Source of the DNA: Psychrosphaera saromensis
Lineage (GTDB): Bacteria > Pseudomonadota > Gammaproteobacteria > Enterobacterales > Alteromonadaceae
Direction: 5' to 3'
Length of the DNA: 64,000 nucleotides
NCBI RefSeq assembly: GCF_002954545.1
Contig: NZ_MSCH01000003.1
Coordinates: 2,271,991 to 2,335,990 of the forward strand
How positions within the stretch are numbered: the first letter of the stretch is position 1; each line of letters begins with the position of its first letter. A model generated the notes under the pieces. The model was not told the DNA's origin. It worked only from the letters and a program-made list of their open reading frames with translations, and did no database searches. Of this stretch, positions 17,891 through 25,351 are shown in pieces. A program made the translations under genes and the position numbers.

Positions 17891-18736
17891 TTAAAGTTTA
17901 CTCATTTCTTTCGCTCTTAATACTGCAGCATCTAACGCAGACGACACAATAGAGTCTAATTCCTTTTCATTAAATACTTTAACCGCTTCTGCTGTAGACC
18001 CGCCAGGCGAGGTTACGTTCACTCTTAATTGTTCAAAGCTATCATCACTTTGCGCGGCCATTTGCGCAGAGCCTAAAGCAGTTTGTAGTACAATTTTATC
18101 TGCCGTTTCTTGATCAAAGCCTAATTCAACTGCTTTTTCTGTCATACGTTGCATAAACAAAAAGAAGTACGCTGGTCCTGAACCCGATACCGCAGCAATG
18201 TCATCAATTTGAGACTCTTGTTTTAACCACACGGTTTTGCCAACAGCATCAAACATAACAGACGTAATTTCTTTATCTTGCTCAATAACTTCAGCCGAAT
18301 ATTTACTTGCGTCAGTACCACAAAATAAACCAGAAACCCCTAAACCAACCAAAGACGGAGTATTTGGCATACAACGAATAAATCTTACATTACCAATAAT
18401 ACCTGTGTAACGGTTTATGGTTAAACCTGCTGCAACTGTGATGATTAACTTTTGGCTAAAGTCGATACCTTGCTCAACTAAGTCAGTTAACATCGCCAAC
18501 ATCATTTGTGGTTTAACGCCTAAGATAATCACATCGGCTTGTTCAATAGCCGACTTATTATCTAGGTCAGTTTTAATCCCAAACTTTTGATGCAGCGCTT
18601 GTTGCTTTTCTTTAGTTCGGTTGGTGGCAATAATATTGTCTGGGTTAATACCACTATTAACCATGCCGCCGAGAATTGCGCCAGACATGTTGCCCGCGCC
18701 TATAAATGCATATGTGTGTTGCTTATTATTTATCAT
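17891..18736 (-). CDS. proC: Pyrroline-5-carboxylate reductase
   Basis: This 281-residue enzyme performs the last step of proline synthesis, reducing pyrroline-5-carboxylate with NAD(P)H. The Rossmann motif FIGAGNMSGAILGG is at residues about 10-23. The C-terminal dimerisation and active-site region has AAVSGSGPAYFF and VTSPGGSTAEA. ATG 18736 is chosen over one at 18796 because AAAGGA lies 6 nt upstream and the Rossmann strand begins directly after it. It lies between yggS and yggT. Confidence 0.95.
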   Translation of the reverse strand: MINNKQHTYAFIGAGNMSGAILGGMVNSGINPDNIIATNRTKEKQQALHQKFGIKTDLDNKSAIEQADVIILGVKPQMMLAMLTDLVEQGIDFSQKLIITVAAGLTINRYTGIIGNVRFIRCMPNTPSLVGLGVSGLFCGTDASKYSAEVIEQDKEITSVMFDAVGKTVWLKQESQIDDIAAVSGSGPAYFFLFMQRMTEKAVELGFDQETADKIVLQTALGSAQMAAQSDDSFEQLRVNVTSPGGSTAEAVKVFNEKELDSIVSSALDAAVLRAKEMSKL

Positions 18737-18835
18737 TAAATTCCTTTGTTTGTACTTGTTTGCATCGTACTTTTTGATTGTACTTATTTTGCTCATCGTT
18801 AAGTTTAATTGGAATTATAAATTAGCCAATAGCGC

Positions 18836-19555
18836 TTAATTTCGCTTACCAAATATAGCGGTACCTAACCTGACCATAGTTGAGCCACATTCAATGGCGA
18901 TATCTAAATCACCGCTCATACCTAAAGACAACGTATCTACACTTGGATATTGTTGCTGTAAGTCAGAATAACAAGCCAACATTTGATTAAATTCTTGATT
19001 TAATTTTGGTCTGTTACCCATCTCGTCAGCGTCGTAATTATCCGGAATAGCCATCAAGCCTCTTAAAGTAACATGTTCTAACAAATTAATGGACTCAGCG
19101 AGCTCATTAACTTGCTCTAAACTGATACCTGACTTGTGTGGCGAGTTAGAAATATTAACTTGCAGTAACAGGTTTATATTTTTATTTAGCTCTTTAGCGT
19201 GAGTATCAATACGGTTCGCTACTTTAAGACGGTCAACACTATCAATCCAACTGGCACTTTGACAGATTATCTTAGTTTTATTACTTTGAATTGGGCCAAT
19301 ATAATGCCACTGAATATCCGCTAAATGACTTAATTTTTGATGTTTATCAAATAGCTCTTGAGCGTAATTTTCACCAAAAATTCGCTGCCCTGCATTATAA
19401 GCCGCAACAACATCTTCAACCGGCTTGGTTTTGCTTACCGCCATCAAAGTAACCGCACTTGCAGAGCGATTGTATTTTTGAGCAACATTTTCGATATTAT
19501 TTTGGGCGTTTAACAATTGAGTTGCTATGTTATTAATATCACTATTTTTTGACAT
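18836..19555 (-). CDS. yggS: YggS-family pyridoxal phosphate homeostasis protein
   Basis: This 239-residue single-domain PLP-binding protein has a fold-type III barrel. The PLP lysine is in LMAVSKTKP (about residue 38), followed by FGENYAQEL, WHYIGPIQSNK and the late phosphate-binding segment LSLGMSGDLDIAIECG. It buffers cytosolic PLP and affects amino-acid and keto-acid pools. It is the first gene of the minus-strand cluster and is divergent from pilT across 43 bp, a conserved gammaproteobacterial arrangement. Confidence 0.94.
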   Translation of the reverse strand: MSKNSDINNIATQLLNAQNNIENVAQKYNRSASAVTLMAVSKTKPVEDVVAAYNAGQRIFGENYAQELFDKHQKLSHLADIQWHYIGPIQSNKTKIICQSASWIDSVDRLKVANRIDTHAKELNKNINLLLQVNISNSPHKSGISLEQVNELAESINLLEHVTLRGLMAIPDNYDADEMGNRPKLNQEFNQMLACYSDLQQQYPSVDTLSLGMSGDLDIAIECGSTMVRLGTAIFGKRN

Positions 19556-19598
19556 GTTCTTCCAGTAGGTACAGTCTTAACTTTTCTAGGTTTTATTT

Positions 19599-20660
19599 AT
19601 GAATATAACCGAATTACTCACATTGAGTGTGCAGCATAACGCATCTGATTTACATTTGTCAGCGGCAACACCACCTATGATAAGAGTCGATGGTGATGTT
19701 AAGCCTCTGGACATAACAGCAAATAAAACGGACTTAAACGCGAAACAAGTTCAGTCATTAATTTACGACATTATGAACGATAAGCAGCGCAAAGAATACG
19801 AAGAAAAGCTAGAAACCGACTTTTCCTTTGAAGTCCCTAATTTAGCCCGTTTTCGTGTTAACGCCTTTAATACCCAGCGCGGCGCCGCGGCTGTTTTTAG
19901 AACTATCCCGGCAAATGTTTTATCGCTTGAGCAATTGGCCGCGCCAGATATTTTTAAACAAATAGCCAATAAACCAAGAGGTTTAGTGTTAGTCACAGGT
20001 CCCACAGGCTCAGGTAAATCAACAACCTTAGCGGCGATGATTGATTATATAAATACACAACGACAAGAACATATTTTAACCATTGAAGATCCCATTGAGT
20101 TTGTCCACAAAAACAAACAAAGCTTAATCAGCCAACGAGAAGTACACCGCGACACATTGAGCTTTTCCAACGCACTGCGTTCAGCATTACGTGAAGACCC
20201 AGACGTTATTTTAGTTGGGGAGTTACGAGACCTAGAAACCATTAGACTCGCCATGACCGCGGCTGAAACTGGACACTTAGTTTTTGGCACTTTGCATACA
20301 ACATCAGCGCCCAAAACCATTGACCGTATTATTGATGTATTTCCAGGTGATGAAAAGTCGATGGTGCGCTCTATGTTGTCTGAGTCGTTACAGGCTGTGA
20401 TCTCCCAAACCTTATGTAAGAAACAAGGCGGGGGCAGGGTTGCCACACATGAGATCATGATAGGTACGCCAGCCATCCGTAATTTGATCAGAGAAGATAA
20501 AGTGGCACAAATGGTTTCGTCTATCCAGACGGGGGCCAGTTTTGGTATGCAGACCTTAGATCAGAGTTTGGTTAAATTAAAGAATGAAGGGCTAATATCA
20601 ATGGAAGAAGCGGTAAGTAAAGCGGTTGATAAGAGTGTTGTTGGGGGCATGAGGGCGTAG
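19599..20660 (+). CDS. pilT: Type IV pilus retraction ATPase PilT
   Basis: This 353-residue hexameric ATPase powers pilus retraction and twitching motility from the cytoplasmic face of the inner membrane. The N-terminal PAS-like domain is followed by the RecA-like core: Walker A GPTGSGKST (about 130-138), Asp box with EDPIEFVH, Walker B VGELRD, and His box TGHLVFGTLHTTSA. The C-terminal AIRNLIRE motif is specific to PilT-type retraction ATPases. No pilU follows; the cassette-like region begins about 700 bp downstream. Confidence 0.95.
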   Translation: MNITELLTLSVQHNASDLHLSAATPPMIRVDGDVKPLDITANKTDLNAKQVQSLIYDIMNDKQRKEYEEKLETDFSFEVPNLARFRVNAFNTQRGAAAVFRTIPANVLSLEQLAAPDIFKQIANKPRGLVLVTGPTGSGKSTTLAAMIDYINTQRQEHILTIEDPIEFVHKNKQSLISQREVHRDTLSFSNALRSALREDPDVILVGELRDLETIRLAMTAAETGHLVFGTLHTTSAPKTIDRIIDVFPGDEKSMVRSMLSESLQAVISQTLCKKQGGGRVATHEIMIGTPAIRNLIREDKVAQMVSSIQTGASFGMQTLDQSLVKLKNEGLISMEEAVSKAVDKSVVGGMRA

Positions 20661-20731
20661 TTTTGTTTTAATAGGAAAATTTTGCGTATTAGTTTTGGTA
20701 TCGTATTTTGATGAACTCTAAGGTTTCACCT

Positions 20732-20810
20732 TGACGGCGACCATACCTTTTTTCAACAGCCAAAAAAGGTAGGCGAAAAAGGCCGCCCGTCACCAAATAT
20801 CTAATGGTAT
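20732..20810. repeat. Imperfect long palindrome / possible dispersed element after pilT
   Basis: Inside a 704-bp gene-free stretch (20661-21364) a perfect 10-bp inverted repeat TACCTTTTTT / AAAAAAGGTA (20744-20753, 20762-20771) is nested in a looser outer pair (GACGGCG / CGCCCGTC). On the minus strand a GTG-initiated open frame of about 34 codons crosses it, encoding LPFLAVEKRYGRRQGE in its middle. A second G+C-rich palindrome CGGGCAT-CC-ATGCCCG lies near 20873-20888. The rest of the stretch is AT-rich with no gene. Confidence 0.45.
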
Positions 20811-21173
20811 TGAACACTAACTTTTATCATCAAATACGGAAAAACATTCGTCCCTGAATACTTTCCTCAATCGGGCATCCATGCCCGCTCGATTTGAGAA
20901 AAGTTATATTCAATACAGATATTTGAATAGGGAGTAAAAGCAGAGCGAACCTGACGGTTCGCAGGTAAGAAATTGACTTATATGTTTGTACGTCTTTTTG
21001 AATGATGTCGCTAAAATAAAAAACGATCAATTAACTGAACGGATATACAGGTTTAAGTGAAAATAAGTGAATTTGTACTGTTATGGCACCTTATGTAATT
21101 TATTAAAATGGCTCGATTAAGTAGAGGTTTTTAGTAAGCTTCTGATTTTATGATAAATTATTTAAATAAAAAT

Positions 21174-21219
21174 TTTACATAACGAGCCGATTCTTTAAAA
21201 ATATGGCGTGTTATGTAAA
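21174..21219. repeat. 10-bp inverted repeat, attC-like
   Basis: TTTACATAAC and GTTATGTAAA face each other with 26 nt between them. ACATAAC (21177-21183) and GTTATGT (21210-21216) match the outer R'' and R' boxes of attC sites and equal those of the cassette at 24387-24694. The site is short (about 40 bp), so it may be a decayed attC at the left end of the array. Confidence 0.35.
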
Positions 21220-21364
21220 TGGCTCGTTTTCCCCAAACAAAAAAGCGATTGTTTATACTCACATCACCTGCTAAGTTATTAACATTAATAAATAAAAAAG
21301 GTTATAAGAGTGATAAATCCGCCTGTGGATAACTTCCTTTAACAGGAATTCGCGCTAATAAGCT

Positions 21365-21371
21365 GTTAAGT
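21365..21371 (+). other. Left boundary (R' box GTTAAGT) of first integron cassette
   Basis: GTTAAGT fits the GTTRRRY recombination core. The sequence GTTAAGTTGC here is the exact reverse complement of GCAACTTAAC at 21753-21762, just before the attC that ends the first cassette. That is the expected relation between the two ends of a linear integrated cassette. Confidence 0.65.
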
Positions 21372-21384
21372 TGCTAAGGGAATC

Positions 21385-21753
21385 ATGCCATCTCAGAAAC
21401 CGTTAAAAGGTGTTGCGTACGATATTGCACATCACGCTCAAAGTGGATTAAGCTACTTGCACCCACATATGGGTGAACTATGCAAAGAAGTAGGTGTTAC
21501 TGAAGCTGTCATAGATTTGATGGCAGATAACTCGTACCCAAAAGATCTGCGAGTGTATAAACCATTGAAATTAGCTATTGGCGCATTAAAAGATAAGTTT
21601 CATTCCATATTAATTAAACGTGAAATGAAATTGGAGTTCGTAAATGTTCTAAAGCTTAAATTTGTGTTTTATGCAGGTGATAATTATCTTTGCACTGTTG
21701 AGTCAATTTTGGTTAAAGCTGATGGTACTAAACATATTCAAACGGTGCAGTAG
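21385..21753 (+). CDS. Integron cassette 1: hypothetical protein
   Basis: This is a 122-residue, mostly soluble protein with no signal peptide or membrane helix. An alpha-helical N-terminal half (HHAQSGLSYLHPHMGELCKE) is followed by a likely beta-rich C-terminal part. ATG 21385 has AAGGGA about 4 nt upstream. The stop codon lies 2 nt before the R'' box of attC1. The family is not recognised. Its cassette position (one gene per attC) is the main context. Cassette genes often encode toxin-antitoxin, anti-phage or surface functions, but nothing here points to one. Confidence 0.65.
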   Translation: MPSQKPLKGVAYDIAHHAQSGLSYLHPHMGELCKEVGVTEAVIDLMADNSYPKDLRVYKPLKLAIGALKDKFHSILIKREMKLEFVNVLKLKFVFYAGDNYLCTVESILVKADGTKHIQTVQ

Positions 21754-21755
21754 CA

Positions 21756-21855
21756 ACTTAACAAGCTGTTCAAGCGGGACAAATTACAGTTGGCTGGTTC
21801 CGCTTCGCTTCACATTTTAGCCAACTACAACTTGCCCCTTAACAGGGCGTTAGGT
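21756..21855 (+). repeat. attC1 recombination site
   Basis: R'' is ACTTAAC (21756-21762), followed by AAG, and R' is GTTAGGT (21849-21855). The roughly 100-bp site contains the internal inverted pair ACAGTTGGCT / TTTAGCCAACT that recurs in attC2 and attC6, as in a chromosomal integron with homogeneous attC sites. Confidence 0.8.
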
Positions 21856-21861
21856 GTATCA

Positions 21862-22455
21862 ATGGATTCGAGTGTACTTCCCATTACCGTTATTGTCGCT
21901 ATTTCTCTTTTTGTAATAAAAGAAGCCGTAGAATTATACCGAAGAATTATGGCTAACAGACATAAAATAGCAGCGATTAAAAAACTATTATCAAGTGAAA
22001 TAGAGAAGAACAATTGGGTAGTGAAATCATTGCAGCGACATTTAAACGGTATTCAAGATGGCTGGTATAAAAGCGAATATATTATTGCTAACACATACCC
22101 TAAAGGTGTTCGTTTAGAAGAAAAAAGAAGCGATGGGGGTGGTGGAGGTTCGCCAATCTTTGAAGTGTCTACCTCAGTGTTTGATAAAATAGTTTTTGAA
22201 TTGCCTGTATTGGATGCTGATTTGTTCGCTTTGGCAGAAACCGCTTATGAAGGTGTTGCTGAAATCAAACACATAACGGATAGTTTAATTGAGAATATTA
22301 CTAACAAAGTGAATCATATTTCACCTGATTTCATGATTGCGTTTTGTGAGTACGCACTGGACGAACTTAATAACTCTCATACAAGTTTATGTAGCTTATA
22401 TCTCAAATGTACGGGCAATGAGCTAACATCTCATAAATTGAGAACATACACCTAA
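21862..22455 (+). CDS. Integron cassette 2: single-pass membrane protein of unknown function
   Basis: This 197-residue protein has an N-terminal transmembrane helix (about residues 7-22, ITVIVAISLFVIKEAV) and a long cytoplasmic or periplasmic helical domain with a glycine-rich turn near residue 92. ATG 21862 is chosen; an in-frame upstream start at 21790 would lie inside attC1. Its stop codon TAA is part of the R'' box of attC2 (ACCTAAC), showing tight fitting of gene to cassette. The family is not recognised. Confidence 0.65.
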   Translation: MDSSVLPITVIVAISLFVIKEAVELYRRIMANRHKIAAIKKLLSSEIEKNNWVVKSLQRHLNGIQDGWYKSEYIIANTYPKGVRLEEKRSDGGGGGSPIFEVSTSVFDKIVFELPVLDADLFALAETAYEGVAEIKHITDSLIENITNKVNHISPDFMIAFCEYALDELNNSHTSLCSLYLKCTGNELTSHKLRTYT

Positions 22456-22547
22456 CAAGAACATCAAACGGAAAAATTACAGTTGACTGTTTTTCGTTCC
22501 TCAAACATTATAGCCAACTATAATTTCCGCTTATGTAAGCGTTAGGT
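22450..22547 (+). repeat. attC2 recombination site
   Basis: R'' ACCTAAC (22450-22456) and R' GTTAGGT (22541-22547) are exact reverse complements. The internal pair ACAGTTGACT / ATAGCCAACT resembles attC1. The left end of this cassette (GTTAGGTGT at 21849) is the reverse complement of ACACCTAAC at 22448-22456. Confidence 0.85.
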
Positions 22548-22556
22548 GAGTTAATC

Positions 22557-23111
22557 ATGCGCGTATATTATTTCACCAATGAAGAGTTTGGATTGTCAAA
22601 CATTATCAATGAAAGAGTAAAGATTTCTTTGTTAGATGACTTGAATGATCCTTTTGAATTTCTTGGTGTAGATTTATCAGATAAAGAAGTTCGAAAAGCT
22701 TTTAAAGCAGCAAGGAATGAGGCTGTAAAAACAGCAGGTGTTATATGTTTCTGTAGGGACTGGAAGAATCCACTAATGTGGGGGCACTATGGAGACAAGC
22801 ATAAAGGCATGTGTCTTGGATTCGACATCGATGACATACATATTAAAGAAGTTAATTATTTCCCATATATGATGGCTCCTAGCATAGACATGAATAAAGA
22901 ATTTGGCGGTTTAACTGAAGAAATTGTTGAAAAACTGATGTGTACTAAATACGAAGGTTGGAAATACGAGAATGAAGTTAGGGTTCTTGTAGAGTTAAAA
23001 GAGAAAGATTCATCAGGACTATATTTCACTGACTTCAAAGGTAATATGGCGTTAAAAGAGATCTTTCTTGGACCACGTTCTAATCTTAACTTTGACCAAG
23101 TAGCAAAATAG
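22557..23111 (+). CDS. Integron cassette 3: DUF2971 protein, ends at an in-frame TAG
   Basis: This 184-residue product matches the DUF2971 family, with ICFCRDWKNPLMWGHYGDKH and GMCLGFDI as its hallmark segments (typically C.s...ds..MW.hYad.h.G.ClgFd). Family proteins usually end with a strand such as EVxVYKAxxxxxxYEVV. Here that region, SEVNVYKSRAAFTKYEVV, is present in the same frame but only after the TAG codon at 23109-23111, and the frame stays open to a TGA at 23262-23264. The gene is thus probably truncated by a nonsense change. Its function is unknown; some relatives sit in defence islands. Confidence 0.75.
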   Translation: MRVYYFTNEEFGLSNIINERVKISLLDDLNDPFEFLGVDLSDKEVRKAFKAARNEAVKTAGVICFCRDWKNPLMWGHYGDKHKGMCLGFDIDDIHIKEVNYFPYMMAPSIDMNKEFGGLTEEIVEKLMCTKYEGWKYENEVRVLVELKEKDSSGLYFTDFKGNMALKEIFLGPRSNLNFDQVAK

Positions 23112-23212
23112 CTTTGCTCTTACAATTCAGAAGTTAATGTATATAAATCTAGGGCAGCATTTACAAAATACGAAGTAGTAAAAGACAAGTCTAAAAGTGT
23201 GTATAAACACTC

Positions 23213-23274
23213 ACCTAACAAGTCAAGCAAGAAGGACGTGCAAAATACGCACACCGCTTCTTGAAGCGTTATAA
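23213..23274 (+). repeat. attC3 recombination site (short form)
   Basis: R'' ACCTAAC (23213-23219) and R' GTTATAA (23268-23274) bracket a 62-bp site with the internal inverted pair ACGTGC / ACGCAC. The left end of cassette 3 (GTTAGGTGAGT) matches the reverse complement of ACTCACCTAAC here, linking it to cassette 3. Confidence 0.75.
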
Positions 23275-23292
23275 ATCTATCGAGGAGTTTAC

Positions 23293-23862
23293 ATGTCCCT
23301 AGAGTTGGTCAGAACCATTTTTAGTGGTTTTACACTAGTATCTGTTCTTTTTGCAGTACTTAATTATTGGCTATCGAGAAAAAAGGCTAAGAATGATGCA
23401 ATAGAATCGAGAGACAAAGGGATTTGTGAGCAAGCAATAATTTCTTTAGAAAGAGCTTATAGTAGTTTAATGAACGGTAAATCAGACTATTCAATGCCTG
23501 AACCTAATAGATTAAATTGGCTAACTTCAGCAAGACAAATAATGAAATTTAAGCAACTTTCGTCTATGTTAGAAACCGATTTATATAAATTAATTTGCTC
23601 AGAACACGAAGAACATTGGAAACATGAATTTTATTTATCATTTAAGGATGATTCATTTTTGCTTCCTGCATATTTTAAAGCTAATAATATTCATCTTAAG
23701 TCCGCTTTGATTATTATGAATTTTAAACAATGGTCTCCTGATGTTAAAGATCCATTAGACTCCATTGATGGTACACAATATATCAATGATGGCTATACGC
23801 TAAATGGACAACATGGCTTAGAAATTTGTATTAATGAGTCAAACGAAGATAGTTATAAGTAA
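23293..23862 (+). CDS. Integron cassette 4: single-pass membrane protein of unknown function
   Basis: This 189-residue protein has one N-terminal transmembrane helix (about residues 8-26, IFSGFTLVSVLFAVLNYWL) followed by a basic stop-transfer segment and a soluble domain of about 150 residues rich in helices. The ribosome-binding site GAGGAG sits 6 nt before the ATG, stronger than most genes in the array. The topology (anchor plus cytoplasmic domain) is common in cassette genes. The family is not recognised. Confidence 0.7.
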   Translation: MSLELVRTIFSGFTLVSVLFAVLNYWLSRKKAKNDAIESRDKGICEQAIISLERAYSSLMNGKSDYSMPEPNRLNWLTSARQIMKFKQLSSMLETDLYKLICSEHEEHWKHEFYLSFKDDSFLLPAYFKANNIHLKSALIIMNFKQWSPDVKDPLDSIDGTQYINDGYTLNGQHGLEICINESNEDSYK

Positions 23863-23867
23863 ACGAT

Positions 23868-23909
23868 TTATAACAAGTCATTTAATTTCCACTTAATGAG
23901 GCGTTATAC
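23868..23909 (+). repeat. attC4 recombination site (very short)
   Basis: R'' TTATAAC (23868-23874) and R' GTTATAC (23903-23909) enclose only 42 bp, with the inner pair TCATTTAA / TTAATGA. The left end of cassette 4 (GTTATAAATC) is the exact reverse complement of GATTTATAAC at 23865-23874, which supports the site in spite of its small size. Confidence 0.65.
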
Positions 23910-23998
23910 ACCCTATAGGCTCAGCCATTTTAATACGTGCATTCAAAAGCCAATACAACTTACAGGCTAATTACTATAAAGAATCATACTGGCTAAGT

Positions 23999-24283
23999 AT
24001 GATCTGCTCAGCAATTGTTTTACCTATAGCCTATTACCTCTGTTCATTTGTTTTCGTCGCCTTTGAAATTGAAAGCGATGTACCACTGAGACAATATGAT
24101 CAATTAATAGTTATAACGTGCTTAATTATATGTTTAGTTATTGTTGCTATTTGTCTCTATATTGGTTGGGTATTGTCATCAAAGCTTTTTTACGGTCGTA
24201 AATTTAAAAACGGTGAAATTACTAAAGCTGAATTAACTGACATTACTTATAAAGGTCACTATCCTAAAAAGTGGCAAAAATAG
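23999..24283 (+). CDS. Integron cassette 5: two-helix membrane protein
   Basis: From ATG 23999 it has 94 residues with two transmembrane helices (about 3-23 and 38-59) and a basic C-terminal tail. The frame is open upstream to the cassette boundary and encodes a plausible amphipathic segment (LIRAFKSQYNLQANYYKE), but contains no ATG, GTG or TTG, so a non-standard start near 23927 or a decayed 5' end is possible. No clear ribosome-binding site precedes 23999. The family is not recognised. Confidence 0.5.
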   Translation: MICSAIVLPIAYYLCSFVFVAFEIESDVPLRQYDQLIVITCLIICLVIVAICLYIGWVLSSKLFYGRKFKNGEITKAELTDITYKGHYPKKWQK

Positions 24284-24293
24284 AGAAACGGAT

Positions 24294-24393
24294 GTATAAC
24301 AAACGCCTTAAAGCGTCATTGCTATACAGTCACGCTTTTAGCAAACAACGCAAAAAGCCCGCCAGCGCAATGCGCATTAGGCGGGCGTTATGT
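24294..24393 (+). repeat. attC5 recombination site
   Basis: R'' GTATAAC (24294-24300) and R' GTTATGT (24387-24393) enclose a 100-bp site with extended self-complementarity: CGCCTTAAAGCG near the left, and GCCCGCC / GGCGGGC near the right. Its inner sequence is unlike attC1, 2 and 6. The left end of cassette 5 (GTTATAC) pairs with GTATAAC here. Confidence 0.75.
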
Positions 24394-24411
24394 GGCCTTT
24401 TGAGATCGCTC

Positions 24412-24678
24412 ATGAATCGTGTAGAATTAAAAATAGTATTGGATGCAGAGCAAATAAAAGAGAATACTTATTCGCTTGTTGCCAAAGACTTTGATCCAAA
24501 TGAAGTCACTTGCCTTCGGAAAAAGGGTGAGAGTTGGGTTGTATATTACAGTGAACGAGGTTTACAAACAGGCAAAGAGCTCTTTAAAACGGAGTCTGAA
24601 GCATGTATTCATCTCTTAGAGCTGCTTCGTTCAGACCCGACAACAAGAAGTAATTGGAAAAGCGGTTTTAGCTTATAA
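24412..24678 (+). CDS. Integron cassette 6: small hypothetical protein
   Basis: This 88-residue soluble protein begins MNRVELKIVLDAEQIKENTY. The frame extends upstream through attC5 and into cassette 5, so ATG 24412, the first start after the R' box, is taken as real. A three-strand pattern (LKIVLD, YSLVAKD, SWVVYYS) followed by a helix (SEACIHLLELLRS) suggests a compact alpha+beta fold. No signal or membrane segment is present. The family is not recognised. Confidence 0.6.
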   Translation: MNRVELKIVLDAEQIKENTYSLVAKDFDPNEVTCLRKKGESWVVYYSERGLQTGKELFKTESEACIHLLELLRSDPTTRSNWKSGFSL

Positions 24679-24687
24679 AATCGGTAC

Positions 24688-24790
24688 ACATAACAAGGGT
24701 TTTCAATACGGACAAATTACAGTTGGCTTTTTGTTCGTGCCTCACTTATTTTAGCCAACATATTATTTGTCTCTTAACTAGGTGTTAGCA
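24688..24790 (+). repeat. attC6 recombination site
   Basis: R'' ACATAAC (24688-24694) and R' GTTAGCA (24784-24790, the last bases off consensus) bracket a 103-bp site sharing ACAGTTGGCT and TTTAGCCAAC with attC1 and attC2. The left end of cassette 6 (GTTATGT) pairs with ACATAAC. Confidence 0.8.
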
Positions 24791-24804
24791 GCCTTGGAGT
24801 AAGC

Positions 24805-25311
24805 TTGAAATTTCTATTACTAATATTGAGTCTTCCACTGTTGGTATCATGTGCTCCTAATAGCGTGAGCTACTTTCACCCAAAGAGTGAACACGGTGAT
24901 GTGATAAATAATGGCTGTAGTCAAATTCCTAATACAGTTAGATATCAATCAGAAGCTGCCGATTATAGGATAGAATTATTCCCACATGGCGTCGCTTTGA
25001 AATTAACTCTTCAACATCAAAGCAAAGCTAGATGGATTAACAACAATTTCAATCTATTGATTGACGGTAAGAAGTACAGTTCAACCGTGAAAACTTTAGA
25101 TAATCCATACCAGCGGACATACTGTGATTTCCTATTTTGGGGTTGTAGAACGTATGATATATATACTCAGATTATTAATTTTCCACTCAGTGAAGCTACA
25201 AATGTGATTTTAGAGCCTCCCAGCCCTCAAATAAATAGAGTAAAATTGAAGGTTGGTAGCATTAAATACGTTTATAAAAAATCAGTTTTATGGCAGGCAA
25301 TCAACTGCTAA
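24805..25311 (+). CDS. Lipoprotein of unknown function (last cassette-like gene)
   Basis: This 168-residue protein starts at TTG 24805 with GGAG 5 nt upstream. The N terminus is a lipoprotein signal: LLLILSLPLLVSC with Cys16 as the likely lipidated residue. The mature part is beta-rich and contains two cysteine clusters (NGCSQ; YCDFLFWGC) that could form disulfides. It directly follows attC6, so its 5' end is a cassette boundary, but no attC follows it; the 3' end has been lost or fused to flanking DNA. The family is not recognised. Confidence 0.65.
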   Translation: MKFLLLILSLPLLVSCAPNSVSYFHPKSEHGDVINNGCSQIPNTVRYQSEAADYRIELFPHGVALKLTLQHQSKARWINNNFNLLIDGKKYSSTVKTLDNPYQRTYCDFLFWGCRTYDIYTQIINFPLSEATNVILEPPSPQINRVKLKVGSIKYVYKKSVLWQAINC

Positions 25312-25322
25312 AAAAAAATAAA

Positions 25323-25351
25323 AAAACCACCCACTCAAGTTTGGTGGTTTT
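25323..25351. terminator. Terminator after the lipoprotein gene
   Basis: A perfect 9-bp stem AAAACCACC / GGTGGTTTT with the 11-nt loop CACTCAAGTTT lies 11 nt after the stop codon. A and T flanks on the two sides make it potentially bidirectional. Confidence 0.7.

Noticed and set aside
21790-21861. Upstream extension of the cassette 2 gene
   Set aside because: It would be encoded by attC1 itself; the ATG after the R' box is preferred.
24271-24411. Upstream extension of the cassette 6 gene through attC5
   Set aside because: It begins inside the previous cassette and crosses a recombination site; chance open frame.
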